A stretch of 64,000 nucleotides of DNA from Seleniivibrio woodruffii (GTDB taxonomy: Bacteria; Chrysiogenota; Deferribacteres; Deferribacterales; Geovibrionaceae). The position numbers were made by a program, and so were the translations under genes. Shown here piece by piece: positions 54,688-63,792 of this stretch (position 1 is the stretch's first letter; the number at the start of each line of letters is the position of its first letter). The DNA lies in assembly GCF_004339245.1 (NCBI RefSeq), contig NZ_SMGG01000006.1:186001-250000 (forward strand). The letters run 5' to 3'. The notes beneath the pieces were generated by a model. It was not told the DNA's origin, did no database searches, and was given only the letters and a program-made list of their open reading frames with translations.

Positions 54688-55959
54688 TTAGTCCTCTCTG
54701 ATTATCACAGAGTTTCTGTGGGCTATCAGCTCTTCTGATTCAGCCAGAACACGGATATCGTCCATGTCGGCCATGAGCTGTTCCTTCGAGTAATAGATTA
54801 TGCTGGACTTCTTCTGGAAGTCGTATGTTCCCAGAGGGCTGAAAAACTTTGCAGTGCCGCCTGTGGGCAGAACGTGGTTGGGACCTGCGAAATAATCGCC
54901 GACGGGTTCCGGTGTGTTCTGACCGAGGAAGATGGCTCCTGCGTTGCGTATTTTCAGCATGAACTCCATGGGGTGTTCCACGCAAAGCTCAAGGTGCTCA
55001 ACGGCTATATCGTTAACAATGTCCGCCGCTTCCTCAAGGTTATCCGTTACGATTATCGCACCGAAACGCTCAAGGGATTTCGCGGCTATCTCTTTTTTAG
55101 GAAGCTCCGCAAGCTGTGCATACACGCTGTTTTCAATCTCTTTCGCAAGCTCCATGCTGTCGGTTACTACAATTGCGCTGGCAAGCTCGTCGTGTTCCGC
55201 CTGAGACAGCATGTCCGCCGCAACGTAGTCGGGGTCGGCTGTGCTGTCGGCAACAATCAGAACCTCGCTGGGGCCTGCTATCATATCTATATCAACCTTG
55301 CCGAACACCATCTTTTTGGCCAGAGCCACATAGATGTTTCCAGGACCGGTTATCTTGCAGACTTTAGGGATGCTCGCAGTTCCGTAGGCAAGGGCCGCAA
55401 CAGCCTGTGCGCCGCCGACCTTGAATCCTCTGTCCACTCCCGCCAGATAGGCCGCCGCAAGCACCACAGGGTTCACCTGTCCGCCTGTTGCGGGGGTAAC
55501 CATCACAATCTCATCCACGCCCGCCACCTTGGCAGGCAGAACGTTCATAAGCACGCTGGAGGGATAAACAGCCTTTCCGCCCGGCACATACACACCAACG
55601 CTCTCAAGAGCGGTGACCTTCTGTCCCAGAAAAGTTCCTTTGGATTTTTCATACATCCAGGTGGCTTCAAGCTGTTTCTCATGGAACTGAACAACGTTCT
55701 TTTTTGCATTCTCAAGAGCGGTTTTCAGTCTTTCGGGCAGATTGTCCCATGCGGCCTTCATCTCGTCCTTAGATATCTCTATTCCGCTCTTCTTAATGTC
55801 GTATCGGTCAAACTTAAGGGTGTATTCCGCCAGAGCCTCGTCACCGTTTTTGCGGACGTTTGCGATTATATCCAGAACCGTCTGGAGGTATTCACCCTCC
55901 ATAATGTCGCCTCTGTCCAGAATCTCCTGAAGTTTTTTATCTGTCTTTTTAATTATCAT
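54688..55959 (-). CDS. hisD: histidinol dehydrogenase
   Basis: 423 residues, usual length. GVYVPGGKAVYPSSVLM, KITGPGNIYVALAKK, DMIAGPSEVLIVAD and the zinc and catalytic residues in SQAEHD are all present. Last two oxidation steps of histidine synthesis. It starts right after the stop of the diguanylate cyclase gene, with no gap; no other his genes are in the window. Confidence 0.97.
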   Translation of the reverse strand: MIIKKTDKKLQEILDRGDIMEGEYLQTVLDIIANVRKNGDEALAEYTLKFDRYDIKKSGIEISKDEMKAAWDNLPERLKTALENAKKNVVQFHEKQLEATWMYEKSKGTFLGQKVTALESVGVYVPGGKAVYPSSVLMNVLPAKVAGVDEIVMVTPATGGQVNPVVLAAAYLAGVDRGFKVGGAQAVAALAYGTASIPKVCKITGPGNIYVALAKKMVFGKVDIDMIAGPSEVLIVADSTADPDYVAADMLSQAEHDELASAIVVTDSMELAKEIENSVYAQLAELPKKEIAAKSLERFGAIIVTDNLEEAADIVNDIAVEHLELCVEHPMEFMLKIRNAGAIFLGQNTPEPVGDYFAGPNHVLPTGGTAKFFSPLGTYDFQKKSSIIYYSKEQLMADMDDIRVLAESEELIAHRNSVIIRED

Positions 55960-57009
55960 TTAAACACCTGTAAAGAATCCCTTTCCGTTCTTTTTGCTGT
56001 AATACAGCCTGCCGTCGGCTATCCGCACAACATCCTCCGGCGAATCCTCAGGCTTGATATCCCCCGGAACAGCGACAACGCCGCCCGACATGCTGGCAAA
56101 ATCGAATCCGTAAGTATTGAACACTTTTTTGCCTATATCCTGAAGCCTCTCCACCAGAGTGAACATGTCCGATGTCTCGTGGTTTGGCAGGATTAGGAAA
56201 TATTCGTCACCGCCGAACCTGCCGAGAACGTCGCTGGTGCGAAGCCCCGCCTTTATCTCCTCTGCGATCTCACGGATAACGTTGTCACCCGTCAGGTGGC
56301 CGCAGGAATCGTTTATCTGCTTAAAGTTGTCTATATCCAGCAGGACAAAATAGAATCCCCTGCCGTATCGTCTGTATTCTGCCATGAGCTTTTCCAGAAA
56401 CTCAGCCATGGCAAGCTTGTTGTAAGTCCCTGTCATGAAGTCCGTGCGGGTCTGGCGGAAGATAAGCTCTGTGTTGTACATCTTCTGCAGAGAGACAGAA
56501 ACGATTGCCGACAGATCCTTCATGAAATCAGTGGAAACCTCGCCGCCGTATTTTGAGGCCTCTTTGCTGTAAAGGTTGATGCTGCCGATGATGTCCTCCC
56601 CGTGGAAAAGGGGTGCGATGAGGTATGACTCCATATCCTCATACACATCGAACTCACTCACAAGATTCAGCCTGCTTTCCCCTGTGTAGGGGCGTCTTTC
56701 CAGAAAGAAAGCCTTGAAAGCGGAGGAATCCATGAAATATACCCTGTGGCCTATGTTGTCCGTTTCACGGTCAAAGTTCATGATGTCCTTGTTGACACAC
56801 AGCACTGCTCTGTCCACATCGAATATATCTTCAAGATAATGAAGGGGCTTTTCAATTATCTCCCTGAGGCTCTCCGCCAGAAGAAAAGAGAACTCAACGG
56901 TGCGGAAGCCTTCATGCTTCACCTGATTCCGCTTAACAAGCTCCATCAGCCTGTTCATCTCCTCTTTCAGCTCGGCGTTCTCACGGATAATATTGTTCAG
57001 CTTATTCAT
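55960..57009 (-). CDS. GAF-GGDEF diguanylate cyclase
   Basis: 349 residues. A short coiled coil, a GAF-like domain at about 40-175, then GGDEF with GRFGGDEYFLILP; the last residue of the signature is Tyr rather than Phe. The inhibition site RTSD lies five residues before it. FYFVLLDIDNFKQIND binds metal. It should make cyclic di-GMP with feedback control. It overlaps polA by one base (TAATG). See the ComFB protein nearby. Confidence 0.9.
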   Translation of the reverse strand: MNKLNNIIRENAELKEEMNRLMELVKRNQVKHEGFRTVEFSFLLAESLREIIEKPLHYLEDIFDVDRAVLCVNKDIMNFDRETDNIGHRVYFMDSSAFKAFFLERRPYTGESRLNLVSEFDVYEDMESYLIAPLFHGEDIIGSINLYSKEASKYGGEVSTDFMKDLSAIVSVSLQKMYNTELIFRQTRTDFMTGTYNKLAMAEFLEKLMAEYRRYGRGFYFVLLDIDNFKQINDSCGHLTGDNVIREIAEEIKAGLRTSDVLGRFGGDEYFLILPNHETSDMFTLVERLQDIGKKVFNTYGFDFASMSGGVVAVPGDIKPEDSPEDVVRIADGRLYYSKKNGKGFFTGV

Positions 57010-59417
57010 TATTTCAACTCTCCAAGATTATTTCCCGCCGCTCCGTTCACCACCAGAGGAACCTCAAGAGTGACAACACTCTCCATTATCCTCTGCATGA
57101 CGGGCGCAAACTCTTCGGCCTGTTCGGCTTTCACCTCAAAGACCAGTTCATCGTGCACCTGAAGCACCATTCGGGCATCGTATTTATTATCGGCAATAAC
57201 CCGCCCGCACTCAACCATGGCCAGCTTTATTATGTCTGCGGCGGAACCCTGCATGGGTACGTTGACCGCTATCCGCTCGCCCCGCATGGCAATGGTCTTG
57301 TTTCTGCTGTTTATCTCTTTAATATATCTTCTGCGCCCTGCTATGGTCTCCGCATAGCCTTTCGTGCGGGTCTCCTTCACGGTTTTATCGATGAAGGTGC
57401 GCACCTCGGGATAAGCCGCAAAATATCTTTCTATGAAGGTTTTCGCCTCTTTCTGGGCTATGCCTGTGTCTCTGGACAGACCGAACGCCGAAAGTCCGTA
57501 GAGGATTCCGAAGTTGACGGCCTTTGCCAGACGGCGCATGTGGGATGTCACCTGATCATGGGCAACATGGAAAATTCCCGCCGCAGTCTTTGTGTGGATA
57601 TCCTCATTGTTCCTGTATGCCTCTCTGAGGTTTGCGTCCCCTGTCAGGTGGGCAAGGATCCGAAGCTCTATCTGTGAATAGTCGAACGACACGAATTTAT
57701 ATCCCTCCGCAGGCACGAAGGCACTGCGCAGAAGCACGCCGTAGTCCCCTTTCATGGGGATGTTCTGCATGTTCGGGTTAACGGACGAAAGCCTGCCCGT
57801 TGCTGTCCCCGTCTGCTTGAACGATGTATGTATCCTGCCGTCCGCTCCCGCATAGTCGCAAAGGGGCAGAGCATAGGTAGAGAGCAGTTTCGTCAGCTCT
57901 CTGTATTTCAGTATATTTTCCAGAACCGACGTGTACATGGGGTTCAGCGAAATAAGAGCTTTCAGCGCCTCCTCATCCGTCGAGTTACCCGTTTTGGTTT
58001 TTTTCAGCGGAACCAGCGACAGCTCATCAAACAGAAAACTCTGGAGCTGTTTGGGGGAGTTGAGGTTAATGTCGTGTCCGATGAAGTTTTTGATATCATC
58101 GCTGACCTTTCCCACCTCGTCACGAAGTCTGTCGGCAACAGCCTCCATAACGCTCTTGTCGAGAGCTATTCCCGCAATCTCCATGTCCGCCAGAACGTAG
58201 GCGCAGGGGAGCTCCATATCAAAATAGATGCTCTCCAGCCTGTTGTCGGCCAGAGCCTGAACCTCTTTCTCCGCCATTGACAGGAGCCTCGCTATGAACG
58301 CCGGAAGCTCTTCCGTCTTCGCCCGCTCAAGACCGCCTGTGTCGGCATCGTTCAGCCAGCTCACAAGCATCAGGTCGTAAATCTTTTCCGACCTGAAACC
58401 CGTCAGCTTGTATATATGCTTTATGTCATAGAAGTATTTAACGTTTTCAAGGGGCTGATCCGTATATTCGCAGTAACAGCCGTCTCCCGCCGCATAGAGT
58501 TTTCCGTTGTCATAAGCCACAAGACTGACCTTGGAAGGCGTGCACTCCTTTATCTCTATGATCTCCGGCTGAATTTCCTCATCCTCCTGAACCTCTTCGG
58601 AGCTTCTGGACACCTTGTCATAAATGCTTTTCAGTTCGTACTCCTGAAGTTTTTCCAGAAGCTTTGCCCTGTCTTCGCCGTCAGCAGGTTCGGGATCTTT
58701 CGGGAGAATATCAAGCTCAACCAGTCTGCGGCTGAGATATGCATTGTCTTTATTGTTCTCCAGATTCTCTTTCAGCTTGCCTTTGAGCTTGTCCAGATTG
58801 GCATAGATGCCGTCCAGATCGCCGTAGTCCGCCAGCAGTTTTGCCGCAGTCTTAGGCCCCACTCCCGCAACACCGGGAATATTGTCCGAAGTGTCTCCCG
58901 CCAGAGCAAGCAGGTCGCCCATGTGCTCCGGATATACGCCGTATTTCTCGAAAACAAGCTCCCTGCCGCCGAATTCGTTGGTCTGGGAGTCATATATCTT
59001 TATTCTGCCGTCAACAAGCTGAAAGACGTCCTTGTCCTTTGTGAGGAGCCCCACCTCGCCCTCTGCGTTCACCGCCAAAGTGGCCATGATGTCGTCGCCC
59101 TCGTAGCCTTCAACACGGTAATAGGCTATTCCCATCAGCGGGATAAGCTCATCCATTATCTGAAACTGGATATTGAGGTCTTCGGGCGTTGCGTCCCTTG
59201 TGGCCTTATATTCGGGGAAAATGTCGTGACGTCTGTTCTTGCCTTTGTGGTCGAAAACTATTGCCACGTTCTCCTTGCCGAATCTGCCCGATAGTGTCAG
59301 CAGAACGTTCAGCACTCCGTGCACAACGGATGTGGGCACGCCCTTCGAGTTTGTCAGAGGGGGTGATTTGTGGAATGTGCGGAATGCAATGTAACTGCCG
59401 TCTATGATTATTTTCAT
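57009..59417 (-). CDS. polA: DNA polymerase I with degenerate proofreading domain
   Basis: 802 residues, about 120 shorter than E. coli. The 5' nuclease occupies about 1-290 with the Asp-rich sites (VEGYEGDDIMA, LLALAGDTSDNIPGV). The middle region, about 290-430, lacks the DxE and other metal residues of a working 3'-5' exonuclease. The polymerase domain shows SFKQTGTATGRLSS, DYSQIELRILAHL, LAKAVNFGILYG and VHDELVFEV. It should fill gaps and remove primers without proofreading. It overlaps gpsA by four bases. Confidence 0.95.
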   Translation of the reverse strand: MKIIIDGSYIAFRTFHKSPPLTNSKGVPTSVVHGVLNVLLTLSGRFGKENVAIVFDHKGKNRRHDIFPEYKATRDATPEDLNIQFQIMDELIPLMGIAYYRVEGYEGDDIMATLAVNAEGEVGLLTKDKDVFQLVDGRIKIYDSQTNEFGGRELVFEKYGVYPEHMGDLLALAGDTSDNIPGVAGVGPKTAAKLLADYGDLDGIYANLDKLKGKLKENLENNKDNAYLSRRLVELDILPKDPEPADGEDRAKLLEKLQEYELKSIYDKVSRSSEEVQEDEEIQPEIIEIKECTPSKVSLVAYDNGKLYAAGDGCYCEYTDQPLENVKYFYDIKHIYKLTGFRSEKIYDLMLVSWLNDADTGGLERAKTEELPAFIARLLSMAEKEVQALADNRLESIYFDMELPCAYVLADMEIAGIALDKSVMEAVADRLRDEVGKVSDDIKNFIGHDINLNSPKQLQSFLFDELSLVPLKKTKTGNSTDEEALKALISLNPMYTSVLENILKYRELTKLLSTYALPLCDYAGADGRIHTSFKQTGTATGRLSSVNPNMQNIPMKGDYGVLLRSAFVPAEGYKFVSFDYSQIELRILAHLTGDANLREAYRNNEDIHTKTAAGIFHVAHDQVTSHMRRLAKAVNFGILYGLSAFGLSRDTGIAQKEAKTFIERYFAAYPEVRTFIDKTVKETRTKGYAETIAGRRRYIKEINSRNKTIAMRGERIAVNVPMQGSAADIIKLAMVECGRVIADNKYDARMVLQVHDELVFEVKAEQAEEFAPVMQRIMESVVTLEVPLVVNGAAGNNLGELK

Positions 59418-60406
59418 ATTCTTTCGCTCGTGAGCCTGCGGCTCATAAGGTCTTTTACCGAATCCAGCGGTTTTTTATTGTTGTAGAGGATCTCGTAGAC
59501 CTCGTTTATGATGGGAGTGTCAACTCCCAGCCTTTTTGCCAGAAGATATGCCGCCTTGGTTGTGTATACCCCTTCGGCAACGTTGTTCGTTGAAGCAGTG
59601 ACTTCGGCCAGTGTCATTCCGGAGGCTATCTTAAGCCCTGCCTGCCTGTTTCTGGAGAGATCACCCGTACAGGTGAGCACAAGGTCGCCCATGCCCGAAA
59701 GTCCCATGAAAGTCTCAGCCTTGCCTCCGAGAGCTATGCCAAGCCTTGCCATCTCTGTCAGACCTCTTGTGATGAGTCCCGCTCTGGCATTATGACCGAA
59801 CCCAAGCCCGTCGGATATCCCTGTGGCAATGGCCATTACGTTCTTGATTGCTCCGCCCACCTCAACCCCGATCATGTCATCGCAGTAATAGCAGCGGAAA
59901 TAGTTGTTCGAAAGGAGGTTCTGCCACCATTTGGCTTCCTCTTCGTCTGCGGCGGCGATGCTCACCGCTGTGGGCATTCTGCCAGCCACCTCTTTTGCGA
60001 ATGAGGGGCCAGAGAGAACGGAAAACTTTCCGTCGAACTCACGCTCCAGAATATGCACAACAAGGTCGCCGGTGTCTATCTCGATACCCTTTGTGGCAAT
60101 AAGGATGCTCTTGCCGCTGAAAGCGGATGCATACTGCTTTGCAACCCTGCCGGAAAACTGTGTGGGCACCGTCCAGATTATATGGTCGCAGTCTATATTC
60201 GCTATCTCTGAAAAATGCTTTGAACCGATATTTTCAGGAAGCTTTATCCCCTTCATGTAAAGGGTGTTTTCGTTACTTTCGTTGATACTTTTGACGACCT
60301 CGTCCTCCAGAGCGTAAATAACCACCCTCTCTGAAGATTCCGCCGCCAGAGCCGCCAGAGCCGTGCCCCAGTTGCCGGCGCCGATGACAGCCGTTTTTCC
60401 TTGCAT
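59414..60406 (-). CDS. gpsA: glycerol-3-phosphate dehydrogenase (NAD(P)+)
   Basis: 330 residues from the ATG at 60406 (GGGGG upstream). VIGAGNWGTALA binds NAD; KGIEIDT, SGPSFAKEV, VEVGGAIKNVMAIA with the catalytic Lys and GLGFGHNARAGLITRG are standard. Makes sn-glycerol 3-phosphate for phospholipids. First gene of gpsA-polA-GGDEF-hisD. Confidence 0.96.
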   Translation of the reverse strand: MQGKTAVIGAGNWGTALAALAAESSERVVIYALEDEVVKSINESNENTLYMKGIKLPENIGSKHFSEIANIDCDHIIWTVPTQFSGRVAKQYASAFSGKSILIATKGIEIDTGDLVVHILEREFDGKFSVLSGPSFAKEVAGRMPTAVSIAAADEEEAKWWQNLLSNNYFRCYYCDDMIGVEVGGAIKNVMAIATGISDGLGFGHNARAGLITRGLTEMARLGIALGGKAETFMGLSGMGDLVLTCTGDLSRNRQAGLKIASGMTLAEVTASTNNVAEGVYTTKAAYLLAKRLGVDTPIINEVYEILYNNKKPLDSVKDLMSRRLTSERI

Positions 60407-60464
60407 AGAGTCCCCCGCAATGTTATATTTCAATGCATATACAAAGAAAATTGTAGGTGCTTTT

Positions 60465-60749
60465 ATGCTTAAAATCAATCAATATGACATAGAGCTTCTG
60501 AAAAACGTCAACGAACAGAGAGCATGGGAGATTTTCCCTGTGTTCCTTGAGCACAACCCCGAAGTCTGCACCTGCTCCAGCTGTATACTTGATATTATGG
60601 CCATCACCCTGAACAGCCTGCCCCCCTGCTATCAGACAAACGAGCACAATGTGAACGCCGCACGCAACAAGGTTTCCGATGAAGAGATTTACAGAAAGAT
60701 GAAGGAAGCCTCAATAGTGGTTAAACAGAGACCCAGACACAACAGATAG
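60465..60749 (+). CDS. ComFB-domain protein
   Basis: 94 residues from the ATG at 60465 (AGGTG upstream). EVCTCSSCILDIMAITLNSL followed by PPCY is the Cys motif of the ComFB (late competence protein) family. Some cyanobacterial ComFB proteins are reported to bind cyclic di-GMP. It is divergent from gpsA and the operon that includes a diguanylate cyclase. Its stop is one base from that of the convergent membrane-protein gene. Confidence 0.78.
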   Translation: MLKINQYDIELLKNVNEQRAWEIFPVFLEHNPEVCTCSSCILDIMAITLNSLPPCYQTNEHNVNAARNKVSDEEIYRKMKEASIVVKQRPRHNR

Positions 60750-60750
60750 G

Positions 60751-62178
60751 CTATTGCTTCTCGAAGTAGTAGTAGATATCCTGACCGATTATCCTTTTCA
60801 GCATAACGGCTCTGGCCGAACGGTTCACGGGTTTTGCGAACTGATAGATTATTTTTCCGTCAGAAGACTTTACAGCACCCTCTTTCAGCATGAAAACATG
60901 GTCGCATGATGCGGGCTTTTCCTCCGGAACACCTTCCGTGCCGGCCGCAGTGAAATATTTTATCTTAAGATCAAGATCCAGAAAATATCCCTTTCCTTCC
61001 TTCACACAGACCTGATTCAAAGCGGGAGAACCAAGCATAACATTCTGTCTGTAGACCTCCTGAAGATCCACAAACGATAGCACACCCTCTTTTTTCAGGA
61101 ACAGCATGCTCTCGGAATACAAGCCGGAATCAGCCTGAGCGGGGGATTTCTTCGCCGTGTCAACATCGGTTATGTAGCCGTCACAGAACATTTTTCCGCT
61201 TCGTTTCAGAAAGAAACAGCCGTCCTTGCCCTGCATCTGCCCGACCTTTTTAAGCACTCCCGTGCCTGTTTCCGGCTGAAGCTGGATGAGTTTGTTATCC
61301 ACTGTATAAACGAATATATTATCTGCCGAATACTGAATTGCTTTTATCCTGTAGGCTTCGGAAGAGATAGCACTGAACTTGCCGTCACGCATGTTCAGCA
61401 GAGCCAGTTTTCCGCTGTCCGTTGCAAACAGAAGGTGGGTCGATCCTACAGCACCGTATACCACATATCCCATGAAGTCGCCCTCATGGTAGATAGTTGC
61501 CTTGAATTTATCGCTGAACACATAGTGTCTGGGTGTGAACTCCAGAAGTCCCGCACTGCCGAGATAAAATCCTTTGCCCTCGGCGGGGAACTTTTTAATT
61601 GTCCCGCACCTGCCGATATCCGCTATCAGAGCCTCTTTTTTACCTGTCAGAAGTACGGAGTCTCCGCTCAGCTGGATGCCTGTAAAGTCACCTTCGACAT
61701 ATATCTCGGGACATTTAGTATAGTTGCTTTCAATTTTATCTTTTTTCAGGATAACAAGGCGGCCGTTCTCATAGTCCATATCGATTGCGTCCTGAGATAC
61801 GGTGAGCACGGTGGGTTCTTTGGAATATTTATAGATGGAGGCAAGGGAAACGTCGGATTCCGGCATTTCCAGTTCAAAAAGAGCAGGTTCATCCGGCTTG
61901 GTTATGCCGTTCTTTATTGTCATCGAGATGAGATTCTGCTGATCATCCGATGGCGCAGAGGTATCAGGAACAGCCTTCCGAGGCGCATCCACAGTGGCAC
62001 AGGCAACACAGAGCAGCAGCATCACAGCGGATGCCGACAGCCTGAAGAACCTGACCAGAGGATGCTTTTTGCGGTTTTTGAGGGCGGGGAAAACTTTGGA
62101 GCTTAGCTCCTGTTTCTCCTGATCCGTAATTTCCGCCGATTTCAGCTTAGAAGCCAATGAATCTAACCTCTCTTTCAA
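60751..62178 (-). CDS. membrane protein with periplasmic propeller-like domain, unknown function
   Basis: About 475 residues if translation starts at the TTG at 62178 (AGGGA six bases upstream) or at the TTG at 62157. Either start lies in the end of murB (overlap 32 or 11 bases). Cytoplasmic N-terminal ~50 residues (SLASKLKSAEITDQEKQEL), one helix at about 58-75 (SASAVMLLLCVAC), then a long periplasmic part with repeated beta strands such as NGRLVILKKDKI, KLALLNMRDGKF and DNKLIQLQPETG, suggesting a beta-propeller. The topology recalls anti-sigma factors, but the N-terminus has no zinc-finger motif. No family is assigned. Confidence 0.65.
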   Translation of the reverse strand: MKERLDSLASKLKSAEITDQEKQELSSKVFPALKNRKKHPLVRFFRLSASAVMLLLCVACATVDAPRKAVPDTSAPSDDQQNLISMTIKNGITKPDEPALFELEMPESDVSLASIYKYSKEPTVLTVSQDAIDMDYENGRLVILKKDKIESNYTKCPEIYVEGDFTGIQLSGDSVLLTGKKEALIADIGRCGTIKKFPAEGKGFYLGSAGLLEFTPRHYVFSDKFKATIYHEGDFMGYVVYGAVGSTHLLFATDSGKLALLNMRDGKFSAISSEAYRIKAIQYSADNIFVYTVDNKLIQLQPETGTGVLKKVGQMQGKDGCFFLKRSGKMFCDGYITDVDTAKKSPAQADSGLYSESMLFLKKEGVLSFVDLQEVYRQNVMLGSPALNQVCVKEGKGYFLDLDLKIKYFTAAGTEGVPEEKPASCDHVFMLKEGAVKSSDGKIIYQFAKPVNRSARAVMLKRIIGQDIYYYFEKQ

Positions 62179-63004
62179 GTCTGATCCCTGTTTCCTTCTC
62201 CACAGTGTCCTGCACATGGAGTATAAGTGAATATATATCGTCCGATGCGGCATTGTCCACATTCAGAATGAAATTCGCATGTTTTTCCGAAACAACAGCC
62301 CCGCCGATCCGGAATCCTTTCAGCCCACATTTCTCAATGAGGGTTCCTGCATAGTTCCCCTCAGGTCTCTTAAAAACCGACCCGCACGAGGGAAAATCCA
62401 GCGGCTGCTTTTCGTCCCTCTTGGCCAGTATCTCAGCTCTTCTGACCTTGATAGCCTCCGGTTCGCCCTGTTTCAGCCGGAACATAGCTCCGGTGACAAC
62501 CCCTTTCAGTCCGTCAGCCCTGCGGTAGCCGAATCCGGCGTCCGCATTCTGAACCCTGTATCTTCTGCCGTCCCAGTCCATCATGTCGACGCAGACAGCT
62601 ATATCTTTTATCTCGGTTGCAAAGGCTCCGGCATTCATGCGCACAGCCCCGCCGACAGTTCCCGGAATGCCCGACATATCCTCCATGCCGCAAAGTCCTG
62701 CCTGAGCGGTCATTTCCGCCAGATCGTCTATCATTATCCCCGCTCCGGCATATACCTCGGTTCCGTTCACAGTGGTGTGGCAGTTAAGCCCCGCAGTGTT
62801 TATCACAATACCGCTGACACCCTTATCACTTATCAGCACGTTGTAGCCGCCGCCAAGAATGGTTATTTCAAGGCCTTTCTCTGCGGCAAATGCCAGCGCC
62901 TCAGCCAGTTCATCGTCGGTCTGAACTGCGGCATAAAACTCAGCCGCACCGCCCGTTCTGTAACTGCAGAGGTCTTTGAGTATTCTGTTCTGTTCTATCA
63001 TCAT
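62147..63004 (-). CDS. murB: UDP-N-acetylenolpyruvoylglucosamine reductase
   Basis: 285 residues, type II MurB. YRTGGAAEFYAAV, the FAD site ILGGGYNVLISD, GIPGTVGGAVRMNAGA and the active-site Ser in SCGSVFKRP are visible, then HANFILN. Second committed step of peptidoglycan synthesis. It overlaps mtnP by 4 bases and the next gene by 11 to 32. Confidence 0.96.
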   Translation of the reverse strand: MMIEQNRILKDLCSYRTGGAAEFYAAVQTDDELAEALAFAAEKGLEITILGGGYNVLISDKGVSGIVINTAGLNCHTTVNGTEVYAGAGIMIDDLAEMTAQAGLCGMEDMSGIPGTVGGAVRMNAGAFATEIKDIAVCVDMMDWDGRRYRVQNADAGFGYRRADGLKGVVTGAMFRLKQGEPEAIKVRRAEILAKRDEKQPLDFPSCGSVFKRPEGNYAGTLIEKCGLKGFRIGGAVVSEKHANFILNVDNAASDDIYSLILHVQDTVEKETGIRLEREVRFIGF

Positions 63005-63792
63005 TTGCTGATCTTTGTGCCTTCAAGTGCTGTCACACAGCCGCAGTTCCTGTCGCTGTGATATACGGCAGGCAGGTTTCTCATCAGCCTCTTCAGCTTC
63101 TCGCCCGCCCTGTGCATCTCGGCAACCACTTCATCCGATGTGAGTTTCTCTGTTGTGGTGCCCGCCGCAAAGTTGGTGATGACGCTGATGTTCGTATAGC
63201 ATATCTCCTTCTCTCTGGCCAGTGCGCACTCGGGGAATAGGGTCATGCCCACGAGGTCTGCACCCCAGCGGTCAAACGCCCGTATTTCAGCCGCTGTCTC
63301 CAGTCGGGGGCCGTTTGTGCAAAGATAGGTTCCACCCCTGTAAGCAGGAACGTTAGCCCTTTCAGCTGCCTCAGCCATTATGCCTCTGAGGACGGGACAG
63401 AAAGGCTCTGTGAAGTCTATATGGTGAACGTTGTTCTCTTCAAAATAGGTGTGTCTGCGCCCGTTTGTAAAATCTATTCCGTTGCCGGGGATTACTATGT
63501 CTCCCGGTCGGTAGCTCCTGTTTATGCCGCCTGTGGCTGTAAAGCTGAAAATATTCTTTATACCCAGCTGGCTGAATCCGTCGATATTCGCTCTGTAGTT
63601 GACCAGATGGGGCGGAAACGAATGGTTTCTGCCGTGTCTGTTAAGGAAGTACAGCTCCAGATCCCCGAAATGGAAACAGCGGTAGCTGTCGGATGGGTCT
63701 CCGTATTCAGTGGAAACTTTTATCTCATTGATAAATTCAAAACCTTCAATCTCATATAATCCGCTTCCGCCGATTATGCCGACCTTCGTCAT
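63001..63792 (-). CDS. mtnP: 5'-methylthioadenosine (or methylthioinosine) phosphorylase
   Basis: 263 residues. VGIIGGSGLYEIEG, LNRHGRNHSFPPHLVNYRAN, TNGPRLETAAEI and VGMTLFPECALARE are the family core. It cleaves methylthioadenosine from polyamine synthesis to recover adenine and methylthioribose-1-phosphate. The choice between adenosine and inosine substrate is not clear from the residues seen. ATGA overlap with the ABC gene upstream. Confidence 0.9.
   Translation of the reverse strand: MTKVGIIGGSGLYEIEGFEFINEIKVSTEYGDPSDSYRCFHFGDLELYFLNRHGRNHSFPPHLVNYRANIDGFSQLGIKNIFSFTATGGINRSYRPGDIVIPGNGIDFTNGRRHTYFEENNVHHIDFTEPFCPVLRGIMAEAAERANVPAYRGGTYLCTNGPRLETAAEIRAFDRWGADLVGMTLFPECALAREKEICYTNISVITNFAAGTTTEKLTSDEVVAEMHRAGEKLKRLMRNLPAVYHSDRNCGCVTALEGTKISK

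Noticed and set aside
54874-56196. Long plus-strand open frame (440 codons) opposite hisD
   Set aside because: It is antisense to a clearly conserved histidinol dehydrogenase, has no recognisable domain and no ribosome site.
58416-59294. Plus-strand frame opposite polA
   Set aside because: Antisense to the conserved 5' nuclease and linker of DNA polymerase I.
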